From a virus, in the IMG/VR virus record IMGVR_UViG_3300013137_000105, positions 1 to 22,687 of that record: 22,687 bases of DNA; one strand, given 5' to 3'. Below are positions 13,988-22,687 of this stretch, in pieces. Each line of letters starts with the position of its first letter. The first letter of the stretch is position 1. Made by a program: the position numbers and the translations under genes. Below the pieces are notes generated by a model that did not search any database, had not been told where the DNA came from, and worked only from the letters and a program-made list of their open reading frames with translations.

Positions 13988-14268
13988 TGGCCGATACTGT
14001 CACCTATAGCCAGTTTGAGCCGCAGATTTGCGGCGTGCTGCGGATGACAACCGGAACGCTGACAATAACGACCGCAACGGGCGGAGTGAAGCACGACTTT
14101 ACCAGAACCGTTAATAATGTTCGGGCTGTTATTTTTGAACCGTCGGCAGGCTATACCGCAGAGTATGACCGGGTGAACAAGGTTATAAAATGCTACAAGC
14201 CTGACGGAACCGAATCCGATAGCGAAGATTTGGAGTTTAACTTCACCCTTATAGGACAAGGAAACTAA
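13987..14268 (+). CDS. Small structural-type phage protein
   Basis: The 93-residue product starts at ATG 13987, sharing a base with the previous stop. It is almost entirely beta (GTLTITTATGGVKHDFTRTV) and has the motif VIFEPSAGYTAEYDRVNKVIKCYKPDG. Similar P-S-x-G-Y...EYD segments occur, to my memory, in small proteins of unknown function near tail genes of other phages. No signal or membrane span. It probably belongs to the virion neck or tail; this is inferred from position. Confidence 0.65.
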   Translation: MADTVTYSQFEPQICGVLRMTTGTLTITTATGGVKHDFTRTVNNVRAVIFEPSAGYTAEYDRVNKVIKCYKPDGTESDSEDLEFNFTLIGQGN

Positions 14269-14269
14269 T

Positions 14270-15520
14270 ATGAAAAAATATCTGTTTACAATAATCATGG
14301 TGCTGCTAACTGCTTGTGCATCATATGCCGTCTGGACGCCCGACACTCCGGACAAAGACGACTCCGCAGGGCTTGGAACGCAGCTCGATTACACAAAGGC
14401 TAATTTCTCTTATATTAAAAGCATTTCTGACCTGATTTTTTATACCAGCATTGAGGGCACAAAAGGCTTTGGTTGGGACAACGACTTTCCCGACAATGTT
14501 ACAATCATAGGGCCTATAGCAAGCTATACGGGTGACAACATGACTGGCACGTTCAAGCAGGGTCACATTGCATGGGAGGCGGGAGACAAAACTTTATCGG
14601 TCTATGACGGCACGAACTGGAAGAAGCAGGCCGGGCATTTACGGTCTTGCTCGGGGTACTCTTGCACGGCTGATAATCTTGGCGACCTGTGTTCAGACGC
14701 AACTTCTGGAAACACATATTACTGCGATAACGCAACGACATGGAAATTGGTTGCAATCGCTGAAACGGCGGGTATTGTTGCAATCACAGATGGAGCAAAC
14801 TCGGCAGATGGAACGGTTACGGTTACGGCGGGGAGCGGTATTTCTGCAGCAGTCACAACGGCAACCGACACCTTAACCATTGCCAATACCGGCGTTACAG
14901 GAATAGCAGATAACGAAACAGGGGTTGCAACGGGGACGGTTACACTTGCTCCGGCTGAAGGTGTTTCGGTAACAAGAGAAAGCAACACGGTAACTATCGG
15001 AAGGAGGGCTAAAACGTGCAGTAAAACATATACGCAGTCGCTTTCACCTATGACGCCTTATAATTGTGGAATAAGCAGCTCAAGCAGCTGTCTTTGTCCC
15101 AATACAAGTGCAGAAGGCGCTTTTGCTTTTTCGGGAACTGCATATATTGCGCAAGATGCTTTTTATTCTGGAGCCTTCATAAATGGTAATCCTACGTCAA
15201 TAACTATTTCGCTTTATTCTGCATCATCATCAACAAGCACAACGGAGGCTGCATTCATGTATGTAGCCTTAAAAAACTCTATTACCTATTATAGCGAACT
15301 TCCCTTTACTGCTATAGTCGTAAATGGCAATCTTGGAAATGGCGATTATCACTCATTCTTAAAATATGACATTTCGCTTATGCCAACCGTAAGCTGGTCA
15401 GACAAGCCAGCAGGCTTAATGATTAGAAGGTGGGCCTATAGTCCCTATGACACATATACTGGCGAAATTTATATCTATGCAGCCACGCTAACCTATACCG
15501 TTGATGAGACCTGCGAATAA
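14270..15520 (+). CDS. Fibre-like tail protein with lipoprotein-type signal
   Basis: The 416-residue product starts at ATG 14270, after AAGGAA. Residues 1-15 give a signal with a lipobox (LLTAC, Cys15); signal peptidase I cleavage after ASYA is the alternative. The mature start, WTPDTPDKDDSAGLGTQLDY, resembles the N-terminus of phage tail fibres. The middle (about 160-245) is a Thr/Val/Ala/Gly-rich repetitive fibre (DGTVTVTAGSGISAAVTTATD). The last 170 residues form a Ser/Tyr/Thr-rich beta domain with several Cys. The DNA for that end is more A/T-rich than the rest. A tail fibre with an export signal is odd. It may instead be a surface lipoprotein that blocks or mimics the receptor. The fibre likeness is moderate; the signal is clear. 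Confidence 0.7.
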   Translation: MKKYLFTIIMVLLTACASYAVWTPDTPDKDDSAGLGTQLDYTKANFSYIKSISDLIFYTSIEGTKGFGWDNDFPDNVTIIGPIASYTGDNMTGTFKQGHIAWEAGDKTLSVYDGTNWKKQAGHLRSCSGYSCTADNLGDLCSDATSGNTYYCDNATTWKLVAIAETAGIVAITDGANSADGTVTVTAGSGISAAVTTATDTLTIANTGVTGIADNETGVATGTVTLAPAEGVSVTRESNTVTIGRRAKTCSKTYTQSLSPMTPYNCGISSSSSCLCPNTSAEGAFAFSGTAYIAQDAFYSGAFINGNPTSITISLYSASSSTSTTEAAFMYVALKNSITYYSELPFTAIVVNGNLGNGDYHSFLKYDISLMPTVSWSDKPAGLMIRRWAYSPYDTYTGEIYIYAATLTYTVDETCE

Positions 15521-17424
15521 TGAGACTTATTCCGATTGAAATAGCAACCGTATTCAACTCCGAAGCGCAACCGGGCAGGCATGCGCCGAATGAGACTCCT
15601 TATATTCAAAACCTGCGGCTGGAGCAGGGAGTGGCAATAAAGGATTTCGGGTATAGCCTTGTCAAGCGGTTTAACTATGACATTATCGGTCTGCACGTCT
15701 ATGACACCAATAAAGCCCTCATCGTTTATTCAACAGGCACGGGCAAGGGCGATTATGCAGGATTTGAAATATGGGATATGTCGCTTGATACGTTTACTGA
15801 GCTGACCGTTGAAAACGGCTATGGTTTTAATCCCGGTCTTGCAAGTAGAAGATATGCGAACATAAGATTTACAAATCATTACGATACTAGAATAAGCCGG
15901 GATTGTCTGGCTACGTTTTACAATGATGGAGATCATGTTTCGCTTCCGTACAAGCCGTATTATCCGATAGGGGCAAAAATTAGATTTCATTGCAGTACTG
16001 GCCAGGCGCTTCCGACGTCAACGCCCTCTAATCTTCTTGAGGATACAGATTACTGGATAGGCCCAAAAACTTGGACGGGGCAATATTATATATATGACAC
16101 AAGGGGCAACGCATTAATGAATATCTCGACCGGGCGCTATACCCTGACAAGCAACGGTTCGGCCTGGGCAGAGGTCGAGACAATCAATACATACACAAAG
16201 GCTGGTGCTGACGTAACTGAAAACACCTACTGCCCCGGCCCTGCTACGATCATAACAAATGGCGTTACGACGCCATTAATATTCTTTCATCAAAGCACTG
16301 CACTGCTCGGGCTACCGTCGCCCCATGCTGACGACACAGTTTCGACGCTCTACCGTGGCGCACAACTCAAGGCCGAACTTCTCGCCTCAGTCAAAGACGT
16401 TCTTTATTGGGCAAAGCTCAAGTATTTCGATACGGCGGCAAGCAAGAAGATTTTTAACCATAGGGCAATCTGGTCAAAGGTAAAAAACATCGGCCACTAT
16501 AACGATTGGGATAACTATTTCGATTTCACGCAGGGCGGGGACTCGATTACTGGACTATGTAGTGTCGGAGGGCAGCTCTATGTCGGGCGGGAAAAATCAA
16601 TCTGGACCAATGCCGGAGGGTATGAAGTGTTTGCTCCTGTTCAGGGTGATACTGGCGGCACTGATTCTCCAGATGCAATGATAGATTATAACGGCGCTCT
16701 TATTTACAACAGCTATGGCCGGGTTGTAGTTCTCGGCAATCCGAACCATTTAACCCTGCCGGTACACGACCTTTTTGCTAATTCAGGGCGCAGTTCTTTT
16801 GTCCGGGGATGCGCAGACGGGTATAATAAGATTATCTATTTTTCAAGCGGGAACATTCTGTGGGCATACGATTTTAAGTATGGGACATGGAGCCAGCGTG
16901 TATTTAAAGATGTGGCCGAGATAAAAATTGTCGGCATTGGCGCTCCCCGGGCTGAATCTAATGCAAGGGTCTGGTCTGATGATGCAAACAATAACCTTTC
17001 TGTTGCCGAAGAGTCAACGCTTTCTGATCCCGTGGTTATTGTTGGTGGAACCATGCTCTACAGGCGCAATCATATCTATAATGACATAGGGGTTAATGGC
17101 GGGCAAAAAACCCCGGGGCCAACCGCAATTTATGAAACACGCCTGATCCCCCTCGATGAGGCGCTCGGATACGGGAAAATAAGCGGACTCGTTGTCGAGG
17201 GCGACGGGTCGCCGTGGACTGTATCGGCCTTTTACTCCGACACCATAAAAAAGCCGGTATTCCCTAACTTCCCGCTGCCTATAGTGTTTAATAATGGCGT
17301 GGCGCAAGTTGATCTTGATTCAGGCCGCTGCAAATACGTGGCGTTTCAGTTTAGAAATACAGATACAACACATTCAAAACTTTCACGGCTCGGGATACTC
17401 GTGAGCCGGTGCGCGCGGAGGTAA
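15520..17424 (+). CDS. Nozzle-like tail protein (P22 gp10-type role)
   Basis: The 634-residue product is mainly beta. It begins with MRLIPIEIATVFNSEAQPGR and the Tyr-rich NETPYIQNLRLEQGVAIKDFGY, typical of proteins that build the tail nozzle below the adaptor ring. Propeller-like strands recur through the middle: GGDSITGLCSVGGQLYVGRE, then KSIWTNAGGYEVFAP, NGALIYNSYGRVVVLGN and IIYFSSGNILWAYDFKYGTW. Length exceeds P22 gp10 (472), so an extra domain may be inserted; residues about 140-230 (YPIGAKIRFHCSTGQ and following) look like an insertion. It is translationally coupled by TAATG to the gene before it and lacks a good ribosome site. The role is inferred from fold pattern and gene order. Confidence 0.7.
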   Translation: MRLIPIEIATVFNSEAQPGRHAPNETPYIQNLRLEQGVAIKDFGYSLVKRFNYDIIGLHVYDTNKALIVYSTGTGKGDYAGFEIWDMSLDTFTELTVENGYGFNPGLASRRYANIRFTNHYDTRISRDCLATFYNDGDHVSLPYKPYYPIGAKIRFHCSTGQALPTSTPSNLLEDTDYWIGPKTWTGQYYIYDTRGNALMNISTGRYTLTSNGSAWAEVETINTYTKAGADVTENTYCPGPATIITNGVTTPLIFFHQSTALLGLPSPHADDTVSTLYRGAQLKAELLASVKDVLYWAKLKYFDTAASKKIFNHRAIWSKVKNIGHYNDWDNYFDFTQGGDSITGLCSVGGQLYVGREKSIWTNAGGYEVFAPVQGDTGGTDSPDAMIDYNGALIYNSYGRVVVLGNPNHLTLPVHDLFANSGRSSFVRGCADGYNKIIYFSSGNILWAYDFKYGTWSQRVFKDVAEIKIVGIGAPRAESNARVWSDDANNNLSVAEESTLSDPVVIVGGTMLYRRNHIYNDIGVNGGQKTPGPTAIYETRLIPLDEALGYGKISGLVVEGDGSPWTVSAFYSDTIKKPVFPNFPLPIVFNNGVAQVDLDSGRCKYVAFQFRNTDTTHSKLSRLGILVSRCARR

Positions 17425-17426
17425 TT

Positions 17427-18176
17427 ATGGGATACGAATATCAATTATCGCAGATACCGCAACAGGACGGGTACGCCTACGACAATCAGGGCAATGTGTA
17501 TCAGGTGGACCAGCAAACCGGGCAGCCGGTTCAGATTGCAAGCGGCTTTAATAATTCAGGCGCACTGGCGCAACCGGAACCACAGCCTACCCCCGCGCCA
17601 CAACAGCAGCAGGTGCAGGCTTTCCCGGTGGCGCAAACCGGCGGCGGCGGCGGAACACAGAAGCGCAGCGCTGCGGCAGGGGCGGGGCAGGGCGCGCTTG
17701 GTGGTGCGGCTACGGGCGCTCAAGTTGGGACGGCTATTGCACCCGGGTACGGTACAGCCATCGGCGCAGGCGTTGGCGCTGTCGCCGGGGCAGCAGCAGG
17801 CGGCCTTTCCGGCGAAAGTAAGTCCGATAAGGAGCGCATGGAGGAGCGGATTGCCCACAAGAAGCTCGAAGGCCAACGGGCCATATGGGACAACCGGGGC
17901 GGCAACGACGTTATCGGCTCGATTGCGAAACCTGGCGGCCCGGTAATCGACACGATACGCGCCACCATGATAAAGGGCGAACCTCTGACGCCGGATGAGC
18001 AAAAGGCTATTAATATCGGCGGATATTCAACCGGATCGCAGATGGCGGCAAGAGAGATGGAAATATACAACAATAAACTCAAGGGCATTCAGGCAATGCA
18101 GAATTTAGGAAATCTCGTCGGCGGAGCTGCAACAATTGCAGCCGGAACATTTGCCCTGTCGTTTTTCAAAAAATAG
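17427..18176 (+). CDS. Ejection-type internal virion protein with glycine zipper
   Basis: ATG 17427 has GGAGG at 17417-17421; a GTG-like longer start at 17409 overlaps the previous gene and is rejected. The 249-residue product has a Gln/Pro-rich start (QPEPQPTPAPQQQQVQAF), then a long Gly/Ala glycine-zipper stretch at about 84-128 (GALGGAATGAQVGTAIAPGY, GTAIGAGVGAVAGAAAGG). A charged region follows (SKSDKERMEERIAHKKLEGQ), then a hydrophobic end (LVGGAATIAAGTFALSFF). Glycine zippers let proteins insert into membranes. Small membrane-active proteins ejected with DNA (P22 gp7, gp20, gp16 type) occupy this place in podoviruses. The role is therefore probable though no direct homologue is named. 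Confidence 0.65.
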   Translation: MGYEYQLSQIPQQDGYAYDNQGNVYQVDQQTGQPVQIASGFNNSGALAQPEPQPTPAPQQQQVQAFPVAQTGGGGGTQKRSAAAGAGQGALGGAATGAQVGTAIAPGYGTAIGAGVGAVAGAAAGGLSGESKSDKERMEERIAHKKLEGQRAIWDNRGGNDVIGSIAKPGGPVIDTIRATMIKGEPLTPDEQKAINIGGYSTGSQMAAREMEIYNNKLKGIQAMQNLGNLVGGAATIAAGTFALSFFKK

Positions 18177-18185
18177 GAGATAGTT

Positions 18186-19052
18186 ATGGCTGACATTGGA
18201 AATATCAATAAAATGAACACTATGGCCTCGCCAAATTCTGACTCTGGTTGGTATCCCGGAAAATTCATCGTTGAAAACCCTGCTCTTTCTGGGGCTATCG
18301 GCGGAGGACTGTACGGCGGCTTACAAGGATTGCAAACCGGGTTTCAGTTGGGCGGAATACCTGGCGCAGTAACAGGCGGCCTCGCCGGGCTCGGGATTGG
18401 TGCACTCGGAGGCGGAGCAATCGGCGGATGGGCGGGCGATGTCGGCAAGAAAGCCGGACCTGGAGCACTCGACGCCATCAAGGGTGTCGGCGATGCTATA
18501 TTTAAGCCGGGCTCTACCAGCCAAGGCCAGTTTGACGAATCAGGAAAGCTGATCGAGGCGGCAAAGGGCGGAACCGACCTCGGGAATACCGTTGACGCTC
18601 AGCTGCAGAAAGCCCTGAACGGTGAACTCACCGACGCCAACAGCGAGTATTTCAAAAATCAGACTGCCTTAATGGACAAATCTTCAGCAGATGCCAAGAA
18701 CAAGATGTTGGAAAATATGTCTTGGGGCGGGCAGACGGGCGGCGGGACCGAGGCAAGGGCAATGATGGACATGAACCAGAATCTTGCCATGAATAAAAAC
18801 AATCTGCTTGCCGGACTCCAGAAGCAGCAGGCTACCGAAGCTCTTTCCCGGGCGGGCCAGCTTGACGCGAACCAGCTCAACCTTGCGCAGCTCGGACTCA
18901 GCCGCGATTCAGCGGCAGCCGGAGCTGATCTCGGTATGAAGAATTATTACGGCGGACTTATAAATACCGGGGTGGGGATTTGGGACAAGCTTAACCAGAT
19001 GACAAATCCGGGTTTTTGGTCACAGCAGGCCGTCAATTACTCCGGTAGTTGA
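18186..19052 (+). CDS. Second glycine-zipper ejection-type protein
   Basis: The 288-residue product starts at ATG 18186; its ribosome site TAGGAG contains the previous stop. Residues about 34-100 are a run of Gly-x-x-x-Gly segments (LSGAIGGGLYGGLQGLQTGF, GGLAGLGIGALGGGAIGGWAG) able to span membranes. A helical, Asn/Gln/Ala/Met-rich half follows (EARAMMDMNQNLAMNKNNLL, QKQQATEALSRAGQLDANQL), the kind of low-complexity coil seen in P22 gp20-like internal proteins. It ends with GVGIWDKLNQMTNPGFWSQQ. The shared zipper plan with the previous gene suggests a pair that forms one trans-envelope channel; this is inference. Confidence 0.65.
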   Translation: MADIGNINKMNTMASPNSDSGWYPGKFIVENPALSGAIGGGLYGGLQGLQTGFQLGGIPGAVTGGLAGLGIGALGGGAIGGWAGDVGKKAGPGALDAIKGVGDAIFKPGSTSQGQFDESGKLIEAAKGGTDLGNTVDAQLQKALNGELTDANSEYFKNQTALMDKSSADAKNKMLENMSWGGQTGGGTEARAMMDMNQNLAMNKNNLLAGLQKQQATEALSRAGQLDANQLNLAQLGLSRDSAAAGADLGMKNYYGGLINTGVGIWDKLNQMTNPGFWSQQAVNYSGS

Positions 19053-19079
19053 AATTAAAAATTTTAAAGGATCAATGCC

Positions 19080-20150
19080 ATGGCAAAATTTGATTGGTCG
19101 AGGGCAGCGGCTACAGGACTTGGAACGCTCAGCAAATACCTGATTGACAACGCGAATGCGGACAATCAGGCGAAGCGGGATATTGCCCGCGATACGAACC
19201 GCGAGGAAATTCAAAATCAGGGCGCTATCGAGCGGCAAAAGATGATGATTGAGGCCCAGAAAGCTGAAAAGGAACAGGCGTATCAGCGTTCTGTTTCTGA
19301 AGCTATCGGAGCCTCGCTGTATGACAACATTGCGAAAACCCCAAATGCCGCGACGTTTACGGCCAATACGGGCAAGCCTGCAACGCCTGATATGTTTGAA
19401 AACGGCCTGCAGCCTGGCGGCGATCCGGTAGACGCTTACGATGCCATGTACCGCTCAACTATGGCCACCGTTGACAAAATAAACGCGCAGCACCCCGACC
19501 GCAAGCCGCTCGATCCGAACGCTGTTTTTGTCGGCTTGCTGGAATCCCAGGGCCAGAGAAAGAAAGCGGCCCGGGAGATGCAGCAGTTTCTATTCAAGAA
19601 AAATTTTGAGGCAAACACCGACAGGAATACGCACCGTGAAAATGCGGGTGTAGATGTCAGCGCTTCCCGCCAAAAGAAGGAGGATGAGGCCGCTATTTCT
19701 ATTCAGCAGCAGGCCAAGGAAATAAACCTCGGGCTGAAGCCTGACCCGACCAAGGAGAAGCCCGGGAGCGAAAAGTATTACCCGGGTGTTTCTCAGGCTG
19801 CAAGCGCTATCAAAACAGAAGAGATGAAGCAAAGGGCTATGGCCCTGAGCGGCCTCAATGAAAAAGGCAACCCGCTCGACACTGCCGGGAAAACGTGGTG
19901 GAATCCGACAACATGGGGCAATAAGGGCGATCAGGTATCAGCGGCAAACACTACCGCAGATGCGCTGTCAAGGGTGTATCAGAACATGATTGCCGAGGGA
20001 ACACAGAAGCCGGAAGGGCAGCAGCAACGATCATTAAAGGTAATCCCGGGGAAAATTCCCCCAGGGGCGCGAACAAAGGCAAAAGGAAAATACTGGACTC
20101 TTGACGAAAACACATACTATGACACGGCTTCAGGACAGCGAGTACAATAA
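19080..20150 (+). CDS. Coiled internal virion protein, probable
   Basis: ATG 19080 follows AAAGGA. The 356-residue product is helical and highly charged at the start (RDIARDTNREEIQNQGAIER, then QKMMIEAQKAEKEQAYQRSV). A middle Asn/Pro-rich part follows, then another coil (QGQRKKAAREMQQFLFKKNF). The C-terminal end is a small beta-like unit (GKYWTLDENTYYDTASGQRV) that resembles a short tail-tip motif. No lysozyme, peptidase or membrane span is seen. Its place between the zipper proteins and the large polyvalent protein fits the ejection set (gp16-like position). Function unproved. Confidence 0.6.
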   Translation: MAKFDWSRAAATGLGTLSKYLIDNANADNQAKRDIARDTNREEIQNQGAIERQKMMIEAQKAEKEQAYQRSVSEAIGASLYDNIAKTPNAATFTANTGKPATPDMFENGLQPGGDPVDAYDAMYRSTMATVDKINAQHPDRKPLDPNAVFVGLLESQGQRKKAAREMQQFLFKKNFEANTDRNTHRENAGVDVSASRQKKEDEAAISIQQQAKEINLGLKPDPTKEKPGSEKYYPGVSQAASAIKTEEMKQRAMALSGLNEKGNPLDTAGKTWWNPTTWGNKGDQVSAANTTADALSRVYQNMIAEGTQKPEGQQQRSLKVIPGKIPPGARTKAKGKYWTLDENTYYDTASGQRVQ

Positions 20151-20152
20151 TC

Positions 20153-22687
20153 ATGGTCGATCTTAACAGCCTTCCTTTTGACGACGAACAGGAAAAGGGC
20201 ACTGGCGCCACGTCTTTTGCCAGCGCTCAGGATATTGCAAACCTTCCGTTTGACGATGCGGCTGGCGTCTCCGATAGCCTCGCCAGGCAGGAGAAGCAGG
20301 CTACTGCCAAGCCGACCAATGCGGAAAAGCTGTCACGCTGGCGGGACTTGTATGCGCCGAAGGGGATAGCTGAATATCCGTTTGAAATGGGCGAGGCAAA
20401 AGGACCGACAACCGACCAGATACGGGCCATGTATGAGGAGCCGAAACAGGAACCGGCAGCGCCGAAGGCTGACCCGTATGGGATGGAGGGTGAATATTCC
20501 TCTCTGGAAAGCCCAAATTTACCACAAGATTTACACCTTGCCATGACCGAGGCCGCGCAGAAGGGGTTTAAGACAGCAGTTCCATCCGCTGTTTCAATGG
20601 CCGCAAAGACGCTTTCAAAGCTCCCTGGCTATGCCGACCCATATAGCGGAATCGCGATAGAAAACAGCCCTGAAGCATGGAAAGAAATATCTGATGCCGC
20701 CGATAAAAAGATGGGCGATCCCAAACACAGGCTTACAGACTTTACGGAGAAGGGATACATATCAAGAAACACCCATAGCGGTATAGGATCAATGGGGCCA
20801 CAGATTGCGGCAATGCCTTTTTGGCTCGGCGGCAAGGCTGTTGGTATGACTGGCACTGGTTTGTTTTATGGCATACCGGCATATCAAGATTTTTACGACG
20901 AGGCTATAAAAAGCGGTGTGCCTGAAAAAAAGGCAGGGGTTTTGGCTTTTGCAAATGGCGTGGCACAAGGCGGGATAGAATCTGTCGGCACTCTTTACGA
21001 AATGACCCTTGTTGGACTCGGGAAGGGGCCTGAGGAGATAGCAAAACAGTGGGCGAAAGATGGAGCAAAGGGTGCAATAAGGAGGCTCGCCGGGATGTAT
21101 GCGGCTGAGCTTAGCGAAGAAGAGATACAAAATATAACAGAAACCGGGCTGCGGAAATCTACCGGGAAAATGGCGGCTCCATCATGGACTCAAACTGTTA
21201 CCGACCCGATACTGTCCACCGCCATTGGAGTTATGCCGTTCGTTGCGTTGTCTGGTGGCGTCAAAGCAGTTGCAAAAACGCCCCCCGTATCCAGCATGTC
21301 CCCCAAGGCAAGGACAGTAGAAATTGATAAGCTTGCTGGTGAGTTTCGCGGAGATCAGCCCGCTCCTGCCGACGAGCCCAGCGCCCGGGATGCCGTAAGG
21401 GCAGAATTGGATAAAATGCCACTTGATGCCGTGCTGTCGAGCAGGCAGCAGGCCGTTGATAACGGCTTTGACCCAAGCGTTTTCGACGAGGTTATCGCCG
21501 CAAAGACCGGGCCTGTTGTCGGAAACCTAGCCCCGCAAGATAACATCCGAAGCCCTGAAAGCCTGCGGGCGCTCAATGAACAGCTTGCAAAACAGGAGAA
21601 GGCTGGAACGCTCGCCCAGGTGCTTGAAGCCCGCCGGCAGCAGCAGGAAGCTCTTTTGAAGCCAATGCCAAGCGGGATCGTCGGGCCGAACCTGGGCGAC
21701 GCCTGGAATAAGCCAGTGGAAGGCGGGCTCGGTCCTGCCGCAGAATCCGCTCAGGTCTTTATTGCCGATATAAACAAGATGGATGCCGACCGGCGTTCAC
21801 CCAAGGGAAGGGAAGGACTGAAAGCCGACCTTGCGCAGCAGCAGTCCGAAAAGCCGCCAACGGAAGCCGACGAAATAGCCATTGAAAAAGAGCGGGAAGA
21901 GTATTTTCCGCAGTGGGTTTATGACCACAAGCAAGAGCTTGAGGCGTTGCGAGACGAACCCAAGTCTGAGAATGCTAAAAATGCTGAAAACATACTGTCA
22001 TTTATCCGCAAAGCAGGAGGGTACAATGCCGACGATGTAAAAAAACAGTGGGGCGCTCAGTTTTTAGACGTTAAAGGCGACCAGAAGGCAAATGGCTTTT
22101 TTGGGCAGCGCCTCATTGTTTCAGATGGCGGTAAAAGCATAGACCAAATGGGCGAGGCTCTTGCCGAAGCTGGCCTTATTCCCGTTGATGAAAATGAGAA
22201 ATGGGATAATAACGAGCAGTTCAAACTTGTTATGGATGCCACTTCCGGCATGGGGGAGACAGGAGAACAGGAAACTTATCACGGCCTGCAGATAGCAGCG
22301 CAAAAAGCTCTTTCCGGCAAAGCGCTTTCCGAATCGGAAAACTCCTCTTTACGCAATGCCGTTTCAGAAATAAGTGCCAAGAACGAAGACAGAATAATGT
22401 CTCTTTTGGGGTTACACGATCCGGTTAATGGCCTGACATTTGACGAGGCTATGGCTCAGGCTGACAAAATCGACGCCGAATATCACAAGGTTAAAATAAG
22501 CCGAGAGGGCAAAAAAGATTTAATCGCTCGAATAGTCGCCCTTCATGACCACGCCGAAAAGCTCTGGAATGAGCGCCAGAATACCCCGCCAGGCGAAGCA
22601 GCAGCCCCGGAGAGCCACGATATTGCCCCGGAGGCTGCTGCCCTACCGGCAGAGCCGGAAGCGGGCAAAATAGAGCCGGAAACGCCC
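20153..22687 (+). CDS. Large polyvalent or internal virion protein (N-terminal 845 codons)
   Basis: The frame opens at ATG 20153, 2 nt after the previous stop, and stays open for 845 codons to the right edge, so the true length is unknown. There is little ribosome site; coupling is likely. A motif LPFDD occurs at about 7-11 and again at 31-35. Hydrophobic, glycine-rich stretches follow near 138-160, 210-245, 262-290 and 350-375 (GIGSMGPQIAAMPFWLGGKA), separated by acidic helices (ELSEEEIQN). Residues about 615-700 (LSFIRKAGGYNADDVKKQW, then SIDQMGEALAEAGLIP) match a domain common in phage large polyvalent proteins, as I recall it. Such proteins are ejected into the cell with DNA. No enzyme motif is visible in this part; one may lie beyond the window. 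Confidence 0.75.
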   Translation, partial: MVDLNSLPFDDEQEKGTGATSFASAQDIANLPFDDAAGVSDSLARQEKQATAKPTNAEKLSRWRDLYAPKGIAEYPFEMGEAKGPTTDQIRAMYEEPKQEPAAPKADPYGMEGEYSSLESPNLPQDLHLAMTEAAQKGFKTAVPSAVSMAAKTLSKLPGYADPYSGIAIENSPEAWKEISDAADKKMGDPKHRLTDFTEKGYISRNTHSGIGSMGPQIAAMPFWLGGKAVGMTGTGLFYGIPAYQDFYDEAIKSGVPEKKAGVLAFANGVAQGGIESVGTLYEMTLVGLGKGPEEIAKQWAKDGAKGAIRRLAGMYAAELSEEEIQNITETGLRKSTGKMAAPSWTQTVTDPILSTAIGVMPFVALSGGVKAVAKTPPVSSMSPKARTVEIDKLAGEFRGDQPAPADEPSARDAVRAELDKMPLDAVLSSRQQAVDNGFDPSVFDEVIAAKTGPVVGNLAPQDNIRSPESLRALNEQLAKQEKAGTLAQVLEARRQQQEALLKPMPSGIVGPNLGDAWNKPVEGGLGPAAESAQVFIADINKMDADRRSPKGREGLKADLAQQQSEKPPTEADEIAIEKEREEYFPQWVYDHKQELEALRDEPKSENAKNAENILSFIRKAGGYNADDVKKQWGAQFLDVKGDQKANGFFGQRLIVSDGGKSIDQMGEALAEAGLIPVDENEKWDNNEQFKLVMDATSGMGETGEQETYHGLQIAAQKALSGKALSESENSSLRNAVSEISAKNEDRIMSLLGLHDPVNGLTFDEAMAQADKIDAEYHKVKISREGKKDLIARIVALHDHAEKLWNERQNTPPGEAAAPESHDIAPEAAALPAEPEAGKIEPETP

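Overview
The window is a block of a tailed-phage or prophage genome (class Caudoviricetes). Every credible gene lies on the + strand. Genes are tightly packed, with many 1-4 nt stop/start overlaps and strong Shine-Dalgarno sites. The order is small terminase, large terminase, portal, scaffold, major capsid, head-tail adaptors, nozzle-like tail protein and ejection (internal virion) proteins. This matches P22-type short-tailed phages. No tape-measure, tail-tube or sheath gene is seen, which also argues for a podovirus. No integrase, replication or lysis genes lie inside the window. The host cannot be named from this sequence; Sec signal peptides, one with a lipobox, and a Ros/MucR-type zinc finger suggest a Gram-negative, possibly proteobacterial or desulfobacterial, host. 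That is inference only.

Region 1 (1-3119) is the packaging module. It holds the end of an unknown gene, a 50-residue phage protein, TerS, a Ros/MucR-like zinc-finger protein set between TerS and TerL, and TerL with ATPase and nuclease motifs. Region 2 (3106-5790) is an accessory segment of small genes. It has a 32-residue single-span membrane peptide nested between TerL and the next gene, two Sec-exported proteins, a protein whose layout resembles a nuclease domain without its acidic residues, and two unknowns. An intergenic region of about 280 bp interrupts it. That region carries three 21-bp tandem repeats ending in TTGACA, two TGACA/TGTCA inverted repeats and three hairpins, the last a strong terminator.

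Region 3 (5790-11432) is the head module: portal, a secreted protein, scaffold, a small CsrA-like protein, major capsid and a probable decoration protein. Stem-loops flank the last gene. Region 4 (11506-17424) holds two small head-associated proteins, two adaptor-like proteins, a small structural protein, a fibre-like protein with a lipoprotein-type signal, and a beta-rich nozzle-like protein. Region 5 (17427-22687) holds two glycine-zipper ejection proteins, a coiled internal protein, and the first 845 codons of a large polyvalent protein that runs off the end.

The parts that ordinary phage assembly does not explain are the TGACA repeat array, the MucR-like gene inside the terminase pair, the TerL-nuclease-like small protein, the CsrA-like gene beside the capsid, and four genes with export signals scattered through a virion operon.
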